Numbered from the stretch's first letter, positions 27,901 through 44,740 are shown. The stretch: 64,000 bases of DNA from Streptomyces lincolnensis (GCF_021173675.1 NZ_JAIHON010000007.1:552405-616404); one strand, 5' to 3'. Translations and numbers: made by a program. The notes: generated by a model not told the origin, from the sequence alone.

Positions 27901-29628
27901 GCATCGACGGGTGTGGGGTCCCGCATTCCCGGCGGTTCCGATGCCCCTCGCGCCCCGCGGACCCCGCAGGAGGAGACCCTGCGGGACCTCTTCGCCGAGG
28001 TACTGGGGACACCTGCCGAGGAGGTGGGTGTCGACGACGGGTTCTTCGACCTCGGCGGCGACAGCATCACCTCGATCCACCTCGTGAGCCGCGCGACGGC
28101 GGCGGGGCTGCGGCTGACCCCACGGGACGTGTTCGAGCACCGGACGATCGCCGCGCTCGCCGCCGTCGCGGCCGGACGCCCGGTGGCCGGCCGGGGCCCG
28201 GAGCAGGAGCCGGCGATCGGCGAGCTGCCGTTCACCCCGGCCATGCACCGCCTCTACGAACGCGGCGGCCCCATCGGCTCGTTCAGACAGTCGGCCCTGC
28301 TCGTCACCCCCGCCGATGCCGACGAGAAGCGGCTCACGGCCGCCCTCCAGGCGCTGCTGGACCGGCACGACGTCCTGCGGATGCGCATCGTGGCCGACGA
28401 GCGGACGGCCGTGGTGCCGCCTGCCGGGAGCATGGACGCCGGGCCGCTGCTGGAACGGGTCGCCGTACCGGACGGCGACTTCGCGACCGCGCTGACCACG
28501 GCGGTCGTCGAACTGAGCCCGGAGAAGGGCGAGTTGCTGCACGCCGTCTGGTTCGACCCTGGCCCGGAACGGCCGGGACGCCTCTTGCTGACGATCCACC
28601 ACCTCGCCGTGGACGGCGTCTCCTGGAGCATCCTCCGCTCCGACCTGGCCGCCGCCTGGCGCGAGGAGCCGCTGTCCGAACCGGGCACGCCCTTCCGGCA
28701 CTGGGCACGCCTGCTGGAGCGAGAGGCCCGCGCTCCCCGGAGGGCGGCCGAACTCGACGTATGGAAAGGGCTGTCGGACGCCCCCGATCCGCTGCTCGGC
28801 GTCCGGCCCCTCGACCCGGCCCGCGACATCGCCGGCACGATGCGGCACCTCGCCAGGGACCTGTCGGCCGACACCACCACCGAGCTCCTCACCACCGTGG
28901 CCGCCGCCTTCCACGCCGGCCCCGACGACGTGCTGCTCGCCGCGCTGGCCGCCGCCTTCGTACGCCACCGGCGCACGAAGGACGAACACGACCACCGGGC
29001 CCTGCTCGTCGACATCGAGCGGCACGGGCGCGAGGACATCGCCGACGGCGTCGACCTGTCACGCACGGTCGGCTGGTTCACCAGTGTCGTCCCGGCCCGA
29101 CTGGACCTGACCGGAGCCGACGTGGACGACCCGGCCGACGTGCTCAAGCGCGTCAAGGAGCAGCTGCGGTCCGTCCCCGACCACGGCATCGGCCACGGTC
29201 TGCTCCGCCACCTCAACCCCGACACCGCACCGGTGCTCGCCGCGCTCCCGGCCCCGCAGATCGGCTTCAACTACCTGGGCCGCAGGCCCGGGGAACCGGT
29301 CGCCGACTGGTCGGCGGCCCCGGAGGAACCCCCGGGACTGTCCCACCTGGGGGCCGCCCACGACCCCGGCATGCCGGTGGCGCACGGCCTGGAGATCACC
29401 GCCGTGACCACCGCCGACGGCCGGCTGTCCGCCACCTGGTCCTGGGCGCCCGGCATCTGGTCCGAGAGCGAGGTACGTGACCTCGCCGACCTGTGGTGCG
29501 AGGAGCTGGCGGCCCAGGCGGCCGGCACCCCCGCGGGCGGGCACACCCCGTCCGACCTGCCCCTGGTGGCCCTGTCCCAATCGGAGATCGACGAACTCGA
29601 AGCCGAGTTCGGAAGCGAGTGGAGGTAA
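21940..29628 (+). CDS. NRPS 1: C-A-T-C-A-T-E (predicted Val, then D-configured acidic residue)
   Basis: 2562 residues. Domains in order: C1 (HHIAVDG at about 131), A1 (FTSGSTGTPKG at 591), T1 (LGGHSLL, Ser about 987), C2 (HHIAADG at 1172), A2 (YTSGTTGRPKG at 1642), T2 (LGGDSI, Ser about 2042), E (HHLAVDG at 2220, VGWFTS, FNYLGR). By eye, aligned with the gramicidin Phe domain, the A1 code is DAYWWGGTFK, a valine-type code. A2 is DATKLGHVGK, close to aspartate codes; Lys and His at the third-from-wall and 322 positions suit an acidic side chain. C1 at the N-terminus resembles EntF/DhbF-type domains fed by an acyl or aryl donor in trans, so residue 1 is probably N-acylated. GTG 21940 overlaps the upstream stop. 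Confidence 0.93.
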   Translation: MTLSAAQRSMWFGQRLDPAGPAYNVGEYTEIHGPVDPALLRAAVRAVVDATETLRVRFVADDDTVRPIVETAPDRDLPVVDLTGEDDPRAAAEAWRAADFATPFALDRAPLFRYALLKLADDHWIWYQRYHHIAVDGYSCSLLAARVADAYTALAAGTTPAPPPAPLAALVAEDAAYQAGERHATDRAYWTHALADRPEPVGLSTRPTQVAGRFERRTGHLPHTAGDLVHAVAAQAGTRWSRVVLAATAAYLHRLTGAREIVLGLAVTGRESATERATPGMASNVLPLRLTVRPDTTAHDLVRQTATVTRDLLAHQRYRGEDLRRDLDWPRDGRRFFGPVVNIMAFGPELRFAGYATTRHNLSTGPVEDLAVNVYDRADAEGIRLDLDASPAHYTDAELTAHHRRLIHFVERFAAEPSACVGTLELTLPQETASARLDGAPARGGEATVPDLLAARAAADPDTTAVVHGERGTTYRELNARANRLAHRLLGLGVRPEDRVAVLMRRSDDLIVALLAVLKAGGAYVGLDPRAPAARTRRILGETGSAVLLTDRTETYEGVTPVAVDDPTLATEPDTDPRVRPHPDQLAYVSFTSGSTGTPKGVAVTHRDITALAADSAFADGAHARVLVHSPTAFDASTYEMWVPLLNGGTAVVAGADEDVDAAAVARLTARHRLTALWLTAGLFGLAAEQDPECFAGLRQVWTGGEAVPAAAVRRVLKACPGLTVTDGYGPTETTTFATSRPCPSDRPVPDPLPIGRPLDGMRAYVLDGALRPVPPGTVGELYLAGPGVARGYLGRPAATAERFVADPYGPPGARMYRTGDRVHVTPDAELTYHGRADGQIKLRGFRVEPGEIETALTDRPEVARAVAVVREDRPGDRRLVAYVVGEKADPDALRAHLAGLLPEALVPSAVVVLDRLPLTANGKLDRAALPAPTPAPTHAGGPRAGTSRAAVARTPREEVLCALFADVLGLPDVGPDDSLFALGGHSLLALRLIGRIRNTLGVDLTLREVFATPTPAGLALLTDDGTGAGSTVARPAPRAVPVEAAPLSSAQRRLWFLHRLEGAGAAYTVPLAVRLTGGPLDVDALRAALADVVARHEILRTVYPDADGRPRQRLLESVRPRVTVEDVVEAELPGRLAESAAEEFDLTTDIPVRAHVLAVGAQDHVLLLALHHIAADGWSLDPLLRDLAAAYRARLAGQEPHRPPLPLQYADYGLWQDEVIAAVEEAQLSHWREALAGLPDELPLPADRPRPAVATHRGGDVPVRWDAVLHRRLRELADASGTTVFMVVQAGLAALLTRLGAGTDIPLGTPVAGRADERLDDLVGCFVNTLVLRTDTSGDPAFRDLLDRVRETDLAAYAHQDLPFEHLVEALNPPRSLARHPLFQVMLAFRPTAGPRLDLPGLRTRTLPVETGATKIDLTFNLGELRAPDGTPDGIEGVLQYSADLFDRGTAEELAARLERLLHAAVTHPGRTIGTLDILAPEERHRLLVEFNDTAREVPDTTFPRLFEARAAETPDAVAVSDAETALTYRQLDVRAGRLARTLTAYGAGPGRVVAFSLPRSVDLAFAVLAVLKAGAAYLPLDPEHPAERTAYLLSDADPVCLISRDPSPGEVPVVHPDAVPDDPDLPLATARPADPAYLIYTSGTTGRPKGVVVEHRNLTTYVARCAEAYPGLRGTSLLHATMSFDATVTTLHGALATGGRVHIAAFHEAGTAPLPQGYTFLKATPSHLPLLPVLPHDLSPTEEFMLGGEALVGEALRAWRRDHPHVRLVNHYGPTELTVGCTDHRIEPGEDLPTGPVPIGRPMWNTRAYVLDARLSPVPAGVEGELYVAGDHVARGYWRRSGLTGERFVADPFGPPGERMYRTGDLAVRRADGTLELRGRADGQLKIRGLRIEPGEVEGVLTAHPSVAQAAVVVREDGAGVRRLVGYVVAAADTDRTALLGHAARQLPAHMVPEALVPLDALPMTPNGKLDRAALPAPVLDREAPASTGVGSRIPGGSDAPRAPRTPQEETLRDLFAEVLGTPAEEVGVDDGFFDLGGDSITSIHLVSRATAAGLRLTPRDVFEHRTIAALAAVAAGRPVAGRGPEQEPAIGELPFTPAMHRLYERGGPIGSFRQSALLVTPADADEKRLTAALQALLDRHDVLRMRIVADERTAVVPPAGSMDAGPLLERVAVPDGDFATALTTAVVELSPEKGELLHAVWFDPGPERPGRLLLTIHHLAVDGVSWSILRSDLAAAWREEPLSEPGTPFRHWARLLEREARAPRRAAELDVWKGLSDAPDPLLGVRPLDPARDIAGTMRHLARDLSADTTTELLTTVAAAFHAGPDDVLLAALAAAFVRHRRTKDEHDHRALLVDIERHGREDIADGVDLSRTVGWFTSVVPARLDLTGADVDDPADVLKRVKEQLRSVPDHGIGHGLLRHLNPDTAPVLAALPAPQIGFNYLGRRPGEPVADWSAAPEEPPGLSHLGAAHDPGMPVAHGLEITAVTTADGRLSATWSWAPGIWSESEVRDLADLWCEELAAQAAGTPAGGHTPSDLPLVALSQSEIDELEAEFGSEWR

Positions 29629-29634
29629 CCCAAG

Positions 29635-37318
<7,684 letters not shown>

Positions 37319-37326
<8 letters not shown>

Positions 37327-40300
37327 CCGCGCACGCAAGAGCCCGAAGGAGCCGGTGAGACACCCCATGACCAACCCGCCCGCGCCCTCCACGCCCGCCA
37401 CGCGGCCGTCGCGGTCCGCGCCGTCCTCACCGGTGGAGGTCCTGCCCCTGACCCCCCTGCAGGAGGGGCTTCTCTTCCACGCCCTCTACGAGCAGGAGCG
37501 CGACGCCCCGGACGTCTACCTCGTCCAGCTGGTCTTCGACCTCGGCGGCACCGTCGACGCAGCCCGGCTGCGCGCCGCGGCCCAGGCCCTGCTGGACCGC
37601 CACCCCACCCTCCGGGCCGCCTTCCGGCGCCGCCGCGGCGGACAGCCGGTCCAGGTCGTACCGCGCCGGGCCGTCCTGCCCTGGACCGAGACGGACCTGA
37701 GCGCCCTCACCGGCGCCGACGCCGAGGAGGCGTGGTCCCGGCTGCTCGACGAGGACCGGGACCGCGGCTTCGACCCGGCCACCCCACCGCTGCTGCGCTG
37801 CACCCTGGCCCGCACCGGCGAGGAGCGGCACCGGCTGCTGATCACCCACCACCACATCCTGCTCGACGGCTGGTCCGTCTCCGTCCTGCTGCGCGAACTC
37901 CTCGCCCTCTACGACTCCGGCGGCGACCCCGCCGCGCTGCCGCCCGCTCCGCCCTACCGCACCTTCCTGGAGTGGCTCGGCCGCCGGGACCGTGCCGTCG
38001 CCGAGTCCGCCTGGCGGGACGCGCTGGCCGGGGTGACGGAACCCACCCGCCTCGCCCCGCACGCCGCCGACGGCCTCGGCTCGGGCGAACTCGTCCAGGC
38101 CCGCACCGAGTTGCCCACCGCGTCCGGCACGGACCTGACCACCCTGGCCCGGAACCTCGGTGTCACCGTCAACACCCTCGTGCAGACCGCCTGGGCCATC
38201 CTGCTCAGCCGCACCACGGGACGCGACGACATCGTCTTCGGCGCCACCGTCTCCGGCCGCCCGGCCGACCTGCCCGGCGTCGAGTCCATGGTGGGCCTGT
38301 TCATCAACACCCTCCCCACCCGCGTGAGGCTGCGCCCCGACGAGCCGCTGAGCGGCCTGCTGCGCCGCGTCCAGGAGGGCTACGTCCGCCTCCTGGACCA
38401 CCACCACCTCGGACTCGCCGACATCCAGCGGGCGGCCGGAGTCCCCGAACTCTTCGACACGCTCGTCGTGTTCGAGAACTACCCGGTCGACGAGCGGGCC
38501 ACCGACCCCGGCGACGGCCTGCGGGTCATCGGCACGGGCGGGCGCGACGCCACCCACTACCCGGTGACTCTCGTGGCGCTCCCCGGCCCCCGGCCGCGCT
38601 TCCGCCTGGCCTACCGGCCCGACCTCTTCGACGCCGCCTGGGCCGACGCCACCCTGGCCCGGCTGGTACGGCTCCTGGAGCGCATGGCGGCCGACCCGGA
38701 CCTGCCCCTGGGCCGGCTCGGACTCGCGGCGCGCGACTCGGCTCCGGCCGCCGCCGTCGAGGCCCCCGCGACCCGAGCGCTCACCGACCTGTGGACCGCC
38801 CAGGTGGCGGCCACCCCGGACGCCGAGGCCGTACTCGACCGCGGCGAGCTTCTGACGTATCGCGAACTGGACGCCCGGGCCGAGCGGTTGGCGGGCCGGC
38901 TCGCCGCGCTGGGCGCCGGTCCCGAGCGGATCGTGGGCATCGCGCTGCCGCGCACCGCGGACCTGGTCGCCGCCGTCCTGGCCGTCCTGAAGTCGGGGGC
39001 CGCCTATCTGCCCCTCGACCCCGCCTATCCGCCGGACCGCCTCGCTCACATCGTCGCCGACGCCCGGCCGGTCGTGGTCCTCGCCACGGCCGAGACGGCG
39101 ACAGCGCTGCCCGAGGGGACCGACCTGCTCCTTCTCGACGGACTGACGGGCGATCAAGAGATGGTGGTACGGCCGGACTTGGTGCCGGACCACCTCGCCT
39201 GCATCACCTACACCTCCGGATCCACCGGTCGCCCCAAGGGAGTCGCGGCCACCCACCGGAGCGTGGCGGAGTTCGTCCGGTGGACCCACGCCGAACTCGG
39301 CCCCGAGCGCCTGGCGAAGGTGCTGTTCTCGACCTCGCTCAACTTCGACGTCTCCGTCTTCGAGATCTTCTCGCCGCTGTTGTGCGGCGGCCGGATCGAG
39401 ATCGTCGAGAACCTGCTCGCCCTCACCGCGCGGGACCGCGACCGCTGGGACGCGAGCCTGATCAGCGGAGTCCCCTCGGTCATGGCGACGGTCGTCGCGG
39501 ACCGCCCGGCCGTCGACCCCCGAGTGGTGGCGCTGGGCGGCGAGCCCATCCCCGAGCACCTGCTCGCCGACCTCGAAGCCACCTTCCCCGGGGCGCGGGT
39601 CATCAACTTCTACGGCCCCACCGAGGCGACGATCTACGCCACCGCCTGGCAGTCCGACCTCGACCCGTACCGCAAGGACGGCCCGCCGCCTCTCGGCCGC
39701 CCCCTGGCCCGCAACCGCCTCCACCTCCTCGACCAGGCCCTCCACCCCGTGCCCGACGGAGTCCCCGGAGAGGTCTACCTCTCCGGCGGCGGACCGGCCC
39801 GCGGCTACCTCGGCCGCCCCGCGCTGACCGGGCAGTGCTTTGTCGCCGACCCGTTCGGCGCGCCGGGGGAGCGGATGTACCGCACCGGCGACCTCGCGGT
39901 GCGCGGCCCCGGTGGACAGCTGCGCTTCCTCGGCCGCGCCGACCACCAGGTGAAGATCCGCGGCTTCCGCGTCGAACTCGGCGAGATCGAGGCGGTGTTG
40001 GCGGACCATCCGGCCGTGGCGAAGGCGGCCGCCGCCGTCCGTGAGGACACGCGGGGCGAGCACCGGCTCGTCGCCTACGCCGTGCCCGACGGCGGCGCGG
40101 GCCCGGCCGACGCCGGTGCCCTGCGCGCCCACCTCGCCCGGACGCTGCCCGCCCACATGGTCCCCGCCACGATCGTCGTCCTGGACGCCCTGCCGCTCAC
40201 CGCCAGCGGCAAGCTGGACCGCAAGGCCCTGCCCGCACCCGGGGCGCCCGCGGCCGAGGCGCGCGTCGCCCCACGCAACGGGACGGAACAGAAGCTGCGG

Positions 40301-41368
40301 GACCTCTTCGCCGACGTCCTCGGCCTCGACCCCCTGCGCGTCGGTGTCGACGACAGCTTCTTCGACTTGGGCGGGCACTCCCTGCTGGTTCCCCGGCTGA
40401 CCACCCGGGTCCGCGCCGACCTCGGCACCGCACTGCCGGTGCGGGCGCTCTTCGAGACGCCGACCGTGGCGGGGCTCGCACGGCGCGTCACCCGCACCGC
40501 TGTCGTGGACCCGGCCGTGGGCGGGACCGGCGCCGCGTCTTCGGGGACCACGGCCCTGGACGTGCTCCTCCCGCTGCGTGCCCGAGGTGAGCGCGAACCC
40601 CTGTTCTGCCTCCCCCCGGCCTCCGGACTGGCCTGGGGCTTCGCCGGGCTCACCCGGCACCTCGACACCGAACGGCCCCTGTACGGACTCCAGTCCCGCG
40701 GACTGGTCCCCGGAGCGGAGCGGTCGGGCAGCCTGGCCGAGACGGTGGCCCAGCACACGGCACAGATCCGCGAGGTCCAACCGCACGGCCCGTACCACCT
40801 GCTCGGCTACTCGATGGGCGGCATCGTCGCCCACGGCGTGGCCACGACCCTGAGGGCGGCGGGGGAACGGGTGGCGCTGCTGGCGATGCTCGACTCCTTC
40901 CCCGGCTCCTGGATCGGCCAGGGTCCGCGCCCCACCGACCGGGACGCCGTGCTGCGCGGCCTCCTCGCCATCCTGGGGCGCCCGGCACCACCCCCGGACG
41001 AGGAGCTGACCGACACCCGGTTCGCCGAACTGGTGCGCCGCGTCCCCGACCTGCCCGGCAGCCTCGACGACGCCGAACTCGCCGCCCTGGTCGAGGTGAC
41101 CGCGAACAACCGCCGCCTCCTGGAGGAGTTCGCCCCCACGTCGTACGACGGTGACCTGCTGTTCTTCACCGCCGCACAAGATCCGGACGCACACCCCGGA
41201 CGGCACGGCACCTGGCTGCCGTACGTCCGGGGCGGCATCGACCACCACGACATCCCGTGTGCCCACGGCGAGATGACCCGGCCCGAGGCGCTGGACCGGA
41301 TCGGGCCCGTGCTCGACCGCCGGCTGCGTGCCCTCGCGCCCCGACCCGACAGGAGCGATCCCCGATGA
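37319..41368 (+). CDS. NRPS 3: C-A-T-TE, termination module
   Basis: 1349 residues. C5 begins VLPLTPLQEGLLFHALY, again the D-donor type, matching the E domain of NRPS 2 (HHILLDG at about 178). A5 (YTSGSTGRPKG at 631) gives the by-eye code DVFSLGFIYK, for which I know no substrate. T5 is LGGHSLL (Ser about 1021). A type I thioesterase follows with GYSMGG (nucleophile Ser about 1165) and a late CAHGEM carrying the probable His. The TE would release the chain by hydrolysis or by cyclisation, the Thr hydroxyl being one possible internal nucleophile. ATG 37319 overlaps the NRPS 2 stop; GTG 37355 (after AAGGAG) and ATG 37367 are credible alternative starts before the C domain. Confidence 0.92.
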
Positions 41369-41577
41369 CCACCAACCCCTTCGACGACGACACCCTCGAG
41401 CACTACGTCCTGGTCAACGACGAGGGCCAGCACTCCCTGTGGCCCGCCTTCGCCGAGGTCCCGGCCGGCTGGACCGTCGCCCACGGCCGGGCGAGCCGGC
41501 AGTCGTGCCTGGAGTACGTCGAGGAGCACTGGACCGACATGCGGCCCAAGAGCCTGATCCGGGCCATGGGTGAATGA
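41365..41577 (+). CDS. MbtH-like protein
   Basis: 70 residues with the full family pattern: NPFDDD, YVLVNDEGQHSLWPAFAEVPAGW and the invariant Trp of EHWTDMRPKSL. MbtH-like proteins bind adenylation domains and are often needed for their solubility and activity, so it should serve the A domains of the three NRPSs. ATG 41365 overlaps the NRPS 3 stop (ATGA) and follows AGGAG at nine bases, so it is translated with the assembly line. Confidence 0.96.
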   Translation: MTTNPFDDDTLEHYVLVNDEGQHSLWPAFAEVPAGWTVAHGRASRQSCLEYVEEHWTDMRPKSLIRAMGE

Positions 41578-41599
41578 CCAGACGGTGGAGGACGAACTG

Positions 41600-42826
41600 A
41601 TGACCACGCGGCGGACCATCGCTCCGGACGAGCTCGACACGCTGAACCTGGCCGATCCACGGCTGCACGCCGAGAGCGACCTGTCCGCCGTGTGGCGCCA
41701 CCTCAGGGAGCACGAGCCGGTCCACTGGAACCCGGCCACCGACTCCGCGCCCGGCTTCTGGGCGGTGACCCGGCACGCCGACGTCACCGCCGTCTACCGG
41801 GACAGCACCCGCTTCACCTCCCAGGGCGGCAACGTCCTGGAGACCCTGCTCGCCGGCGGAGACTCGGCGGCCGGCCGCATGCTCGCCATCACGGACGGGC
41901 CCCGGCACGCCGCGCTGCGCCGCATCCTGCTGTCCGCCTTCTCGCCCCGCGCCCTGGAACCGATCGTCGCCAGTGTGCGGCGCACGGTGGAGCGGCTGCT
42001 GCGGGACGCCGTCGACAAGGGCTCCTGCGACTTCGCCGCCGACGTCGCGTCGGGCATCCCGCTCGGTGCCATCTGCGACCTGCTCGGCGTGCCCGACGGC
42101 GACCGCGCCCATGTGCTCAGCCTGACCTCCTCGGCGCTCGGCTCGCACGACGCGGACAGCACCGCCGCCGACGCGTGGATCGCCAAGAGCGAGATCCTGC
42201 TCTACTTCGCGGGCCTGGCCCGGGACCGGCGCGAGGGCGGCCACGCCGACGTCATCGCGCTCCTGGCCGGCAGCGAGGTCCAGGGGCTGCCGCTGGACGA
42301 CGACGAGATCATGCTCAACTGCTACAGCCTCATCCTCGGCGGCGACGAGACCGCCCGGCTGTCCATGGTCGGTGCCGCCCTCGCCCTCCTGGAACACCCC
42401 GATCAGTGGCAGGCGCTCAGGAACGGCGACGCCGGCATCGACACCGCCGTCGAGGAGATCCTGCGCTGGACGACCCCCGCCCTGCACTCGGGACGCACCG
42501 CCACCACGGACACCGAGGTCGGCGGCCGGGCCATCAGGGCCGGGGACATCGTCACCGTGTGGAACGCCTCCGCCAACCACGACGAGCGGATCTTCGAAGC
42601 CCCCGAACGGCTGCGCCTGGACCGCACGCCCAACAAGCACGTCACCTTCGCCTACGGCCCGCACTTCTGCCTCGGCGCCTATCTGGCCCGCGCCGAGATC
42701 GGAGCCGTGCTCGCCGGACTGCGCGACCAGGTGGCCGACATGGAACAGACCGGCCCGGCGGGTCCCGTCTACTCCAACTTCCTCAGCGGCCTCGGCTCCC
42801 TGCCCGTGGCGCTGAAGGGCGCGTAG
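41600..42826 (+). CDS. Cytochrome P450, probable tailoring or tethered-residue hydroxylase
   Basis: The 408-residue bacterial class I P450 has the oxygen-activation motif GGDETAR in the I helix, ExxR as EILR, and heme loop FAYGPHFCLGAYLAR with ligand Cys357. The T of GGDET provides the usual proton-relay Thr. ATG 41600 follows GGAGG at eight bases and lies 22 bases after mbtH; an in-frame GTG at 41570 would overlap the mbtH stop. Position and size match P450s that hydroxylate the beta carbon of carrier-bound amino acids or the finished peptide. No ferredoxin gene is adjacent, so electrons must come from general partners. It appears to be the last gene of the NRPS operon. Confidence 0.9.
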   Translation: MTTRRTIAPDELDTLNLADPRLHAESDLSAVWRHLREHEPVHWNPATDSAPGFWAVTRHADVTAVYRDSTRFTSQGGNVLETLLAGGDSAAGRMLAITDGPRHAALRRILLSAFSPRALEPIVASVRRTVERLLRDAVDKGSCDFAADVASGIPLGAICDLLGVPDGDRAHVLSLTSSALGSHDADSTAADAWIAKSEILLYFAGLARDRREGGHADVIALLAGSEVQGLPLDDDEIMLNCYSLILGGDETARLSMVGAALALLEHPDQWQALRNGDAGIDTAVEEILRWTTPALHSGRTATTDTEVGGRAIRAGDIVTVWNASANHDERIFEAPERLRLDRTPNKHVTFAYGPHFCLGAYLARAEIGAVLAGLRDQVADMEQTGPAGPVYSNFLSGLGSLPVALKGA

Positions 42827-42904
42827 ACACCACCCATCGACCGCGCTCCCTGGGTACCCGTACCTCCTGATCGTGTCCGCCGACGGCGACAGGAGGCCGC
42901 GTCC

Positions 42905-44638
42905 ATGCGCCCAGCGTTCCCGCCCCACGCGCTGCACGACTACGCGCTGCTGGCCGACGGGGAGCGCGGCGCGCTCATCGGGCCGGACGGGGCGATCGGC
43001 TGGCTGTGCGCCCCGTCCTGGCACGACGAGGCGGTCTTCGCCGCCCTCGTCGGCGGCGAGGGGGTCTACGCCGTCACCCCGGCGGGCCGGTACGTCTTCG
43101 GCGGCTACTACGAAGAGGGCACACTGATCCGGCGCAGCCGGTGGGTCACCGACGACGGCATCGTGGAGTGCCGGGAGGCCCTGGCCTTCCCCGGCGACCC
43201 CGATCGCCTGGTCCTGCTGCGGCAGGTGCGGGCCGTCGAGGGCCCGGCCCGCGTCCGTGTCGTCCTGGACCCGCACGGCGGCTACGGCACGAAGGCGCTC
43301 GACTCCGTCCGGCGCGGCGACGACGGGGTGTGGGAGCTGCGCACCGGCACCCACGGTCTGCGCTGGCAGGGCGCCGCCCACGCCGTCCCAGGCGAGCAGG
43401 GGCTGACGGCCGAGATCACGCTAAAGCCCGGCGAGCGGCACGACCTGGTCCTGGAGTGCGCCGCCGCCCCACCGCCGTACGACCTGCCGAGGGCCGACGA
43501 GGTCTGGTCGGCCACCGAGACCGCCTGGCACCGGGCCGTGCCCGCTCTCGACCACACCGTGGCCGTCGCGGACGCGCGTCGCGCGTACGCCGTGCTGCGC
43601 GGCCTGACCACCCGGGGCGGCGGCATGGTCGCCGCGGCCACCACCAGCCTGCCCGAGCGCGCCGAGGAAGGCCGCAACTACGACTACCGGTACGTGTGGA
43701 TCCGCGACCAGAGCCTCGCAGGCCAGGCCGCCGCCGCGGCGGGAGCCCACGACCTCCTCGACGCCGCCGTCGGTTTCGTCGCCGCCCGGCTGAACGCCGA
43801 CGGGCCGCGGCTGGCCCCCGCCTACACCGTGCACGGCGGCCCCGTACCCGACCAACGCGACCTCGAACTGCCCGGCTATCCGGGCGGTTTCGACCGCGTC
43901 GGCAACCGGGTGCGCGCACAGTTCCAGCTGGACTGCTTCGGCGAGGCCCTGCTGCTGTTCGCCGCCGCCGAGCGGCACGGCCGCCTCGACGCCGACCACC
44001 TCGGGGCCGTCACCGCCGCCGTCCACGCGATCGGCGAACGCTGGCGCGAACCGGACGCCGGCATCTGGGAGTTGGGGAACAGGCTGTGGACCCACAGCAG
44101 GCTGATCTGCGTCGCCGGACTGCGGGCCATGGCCGACGCGGCCCCCGGCCATCCGCTTGCCGAGACGTGCGCCCGCCTGGCCGACACCATTCTCGACGCC
44201 ACGGCCCGGACCTGCGTGCACCCCGACGGGCACTGGCAACGCGCCCCCGACGACCCGGCGGTGGACGCCGCCCTGCTGCTGCCCGCCGTACGCGGCGCCC
44301 TGCCCGCCGCCGACGTGCGCACCCGCGCCACCCTCGACGCCTGCCGCCGGGACCTGGCCCGGGACCACCTCGTCTACCGCTTCCGGCACGACGACCGCCC
44401 GCTGGAGGAGGCCGAGGGCGCCTTCCTGCTGTGCGGGTTCGCGACGGCGCTCGCCGAGCACCAGCAGGGCCGGACCGTCGAGGCGTACCGCTGGTTCGAA
44501 CGCAACCGCGGCGCCTGCGGGGCATCGGGCCTGTACGCCGAGGAGTTCGACATCGCCCAGCGCCAGCTGCGCGGCAACCTCCCGCAGGCCTTCGTGCACG
44601 CCCTGCTCCTGGAGACGTCCGCGCGCCTCGGCGCATGA
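42905..44638 (+). CDS. GH15-family glucoamylase/trehalase-like hydrolase
   Basis: The 577-residue protein has an N-terminal beta-sandwich opening (LHDYALLADGERGALIGPDGAIGWLC) and a C-terminal (alpha/alpha)6 barrel. Catalytic candidates are the Glu residues of REPDAGIWE (acid) and of LYAEEFDIAQRQLRGNLPQAFVHALLLE (base), both typical for GH15 glucoamylase and actinobacterial trehalase relatives. RNYDYRYVWIRDQSL is the family substrate-binding segment. No signal peptide is present, so it is probably cytosolic and may act on trehalose or malto-oligosaccharides. A near-perfect AGGAGG lies eight bases before the ATG. It starts 78 bp after the P450 gene and ends at a strong terminator. I regard it as outside the NRPS pathway. 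Confidence 0.88.
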   Translation: MRPAFPPHALHDYALLADGERGALIGPDGAIGWLCAPSWHDEAVFAALVGGEGVYAVTPAGRYVFGGYYEEGTLIRRSRWVTDDGIVECREALAFPGDPDRLVLLRQVRAVEGPARVRVVLDPHGGYGTKALDSVRRGDDGVWELRTGTHGLRWQGAAHAVPGEQGLTAEITLKPGERHDLVLECAAAPPPYDLPRADEVWSATETAWHRAVPALDHTVAVADARRAYAVLRGLTTRGGGMVAAATTSLPERAEEGRNYDYRYVWIRDQSLAGQAAAAAGAHDLLDAAVGFVAARLNADGPRLAPAYTVHGGPVPDQRDLELPGYPGGFDRVGNRVRAQFQLDCFGEALLLFAAAERHGRLDADHLGAVTAAVHAIGERWREPDAGIWELGNRLWTHSRLICVAGLRAMADAAPGHPLAETCARLADTILDATARTCVHPDGHWQRAPDDPAVDAALLLPAVRGALPAADVRTRATLDACRRDLARDHLVYRFRHDDRPLEEAEGAFLLCGFATALAEHQQGRTVEAYRWFERNRGACGASGLYAEEFDIAQRQLRGNLPQAFVHALLLETSARLGA

Positions 44639-44665
44639 CCGCGTCGCACCTCCGGCGGCACACCT

Positions 44666-44697
44666 GAGGGGCGCCCGCCTGGACGGGGGCGCCCCTC
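44666..44697. terminator. Intrinsic terminator after the GH15 gene
   Basis: GAGGGGCGCCC (44666-44676) and GGGCGCCCCTC (44687-44697) pair perfectly over 11 bp with a 10-base loop. It lies 28 bp after the GH15 stop and can also serve the convergent small gene ending at 44741. Confidence 0.8.
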
Positions 44698-44737
44698 GGT
44701 GACTGAGCCTCACGGGCGGTGACTGTGCCTCACGGGC
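44698..44737. repeat. Tandem duplication of a 20-bp unit
   Basis: GGTGACTGAGCCTCACGGGC is followed immediately by the same 20 bases with a single change (A to T at the ninth position). The pair fills the gap between a terminator and the end of the next gene. It looks like a recent slippage duplication. Confidence 0.8.
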
Positions 44738-44740
44738 GGC

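Noticed and set aside
24781..29025. Another long minus-strand frame (1414 codons) opposite NRPS 1
   Set aside because: Same reason: third-position GC bias keeps the antisense frame open, and no family motif is present.
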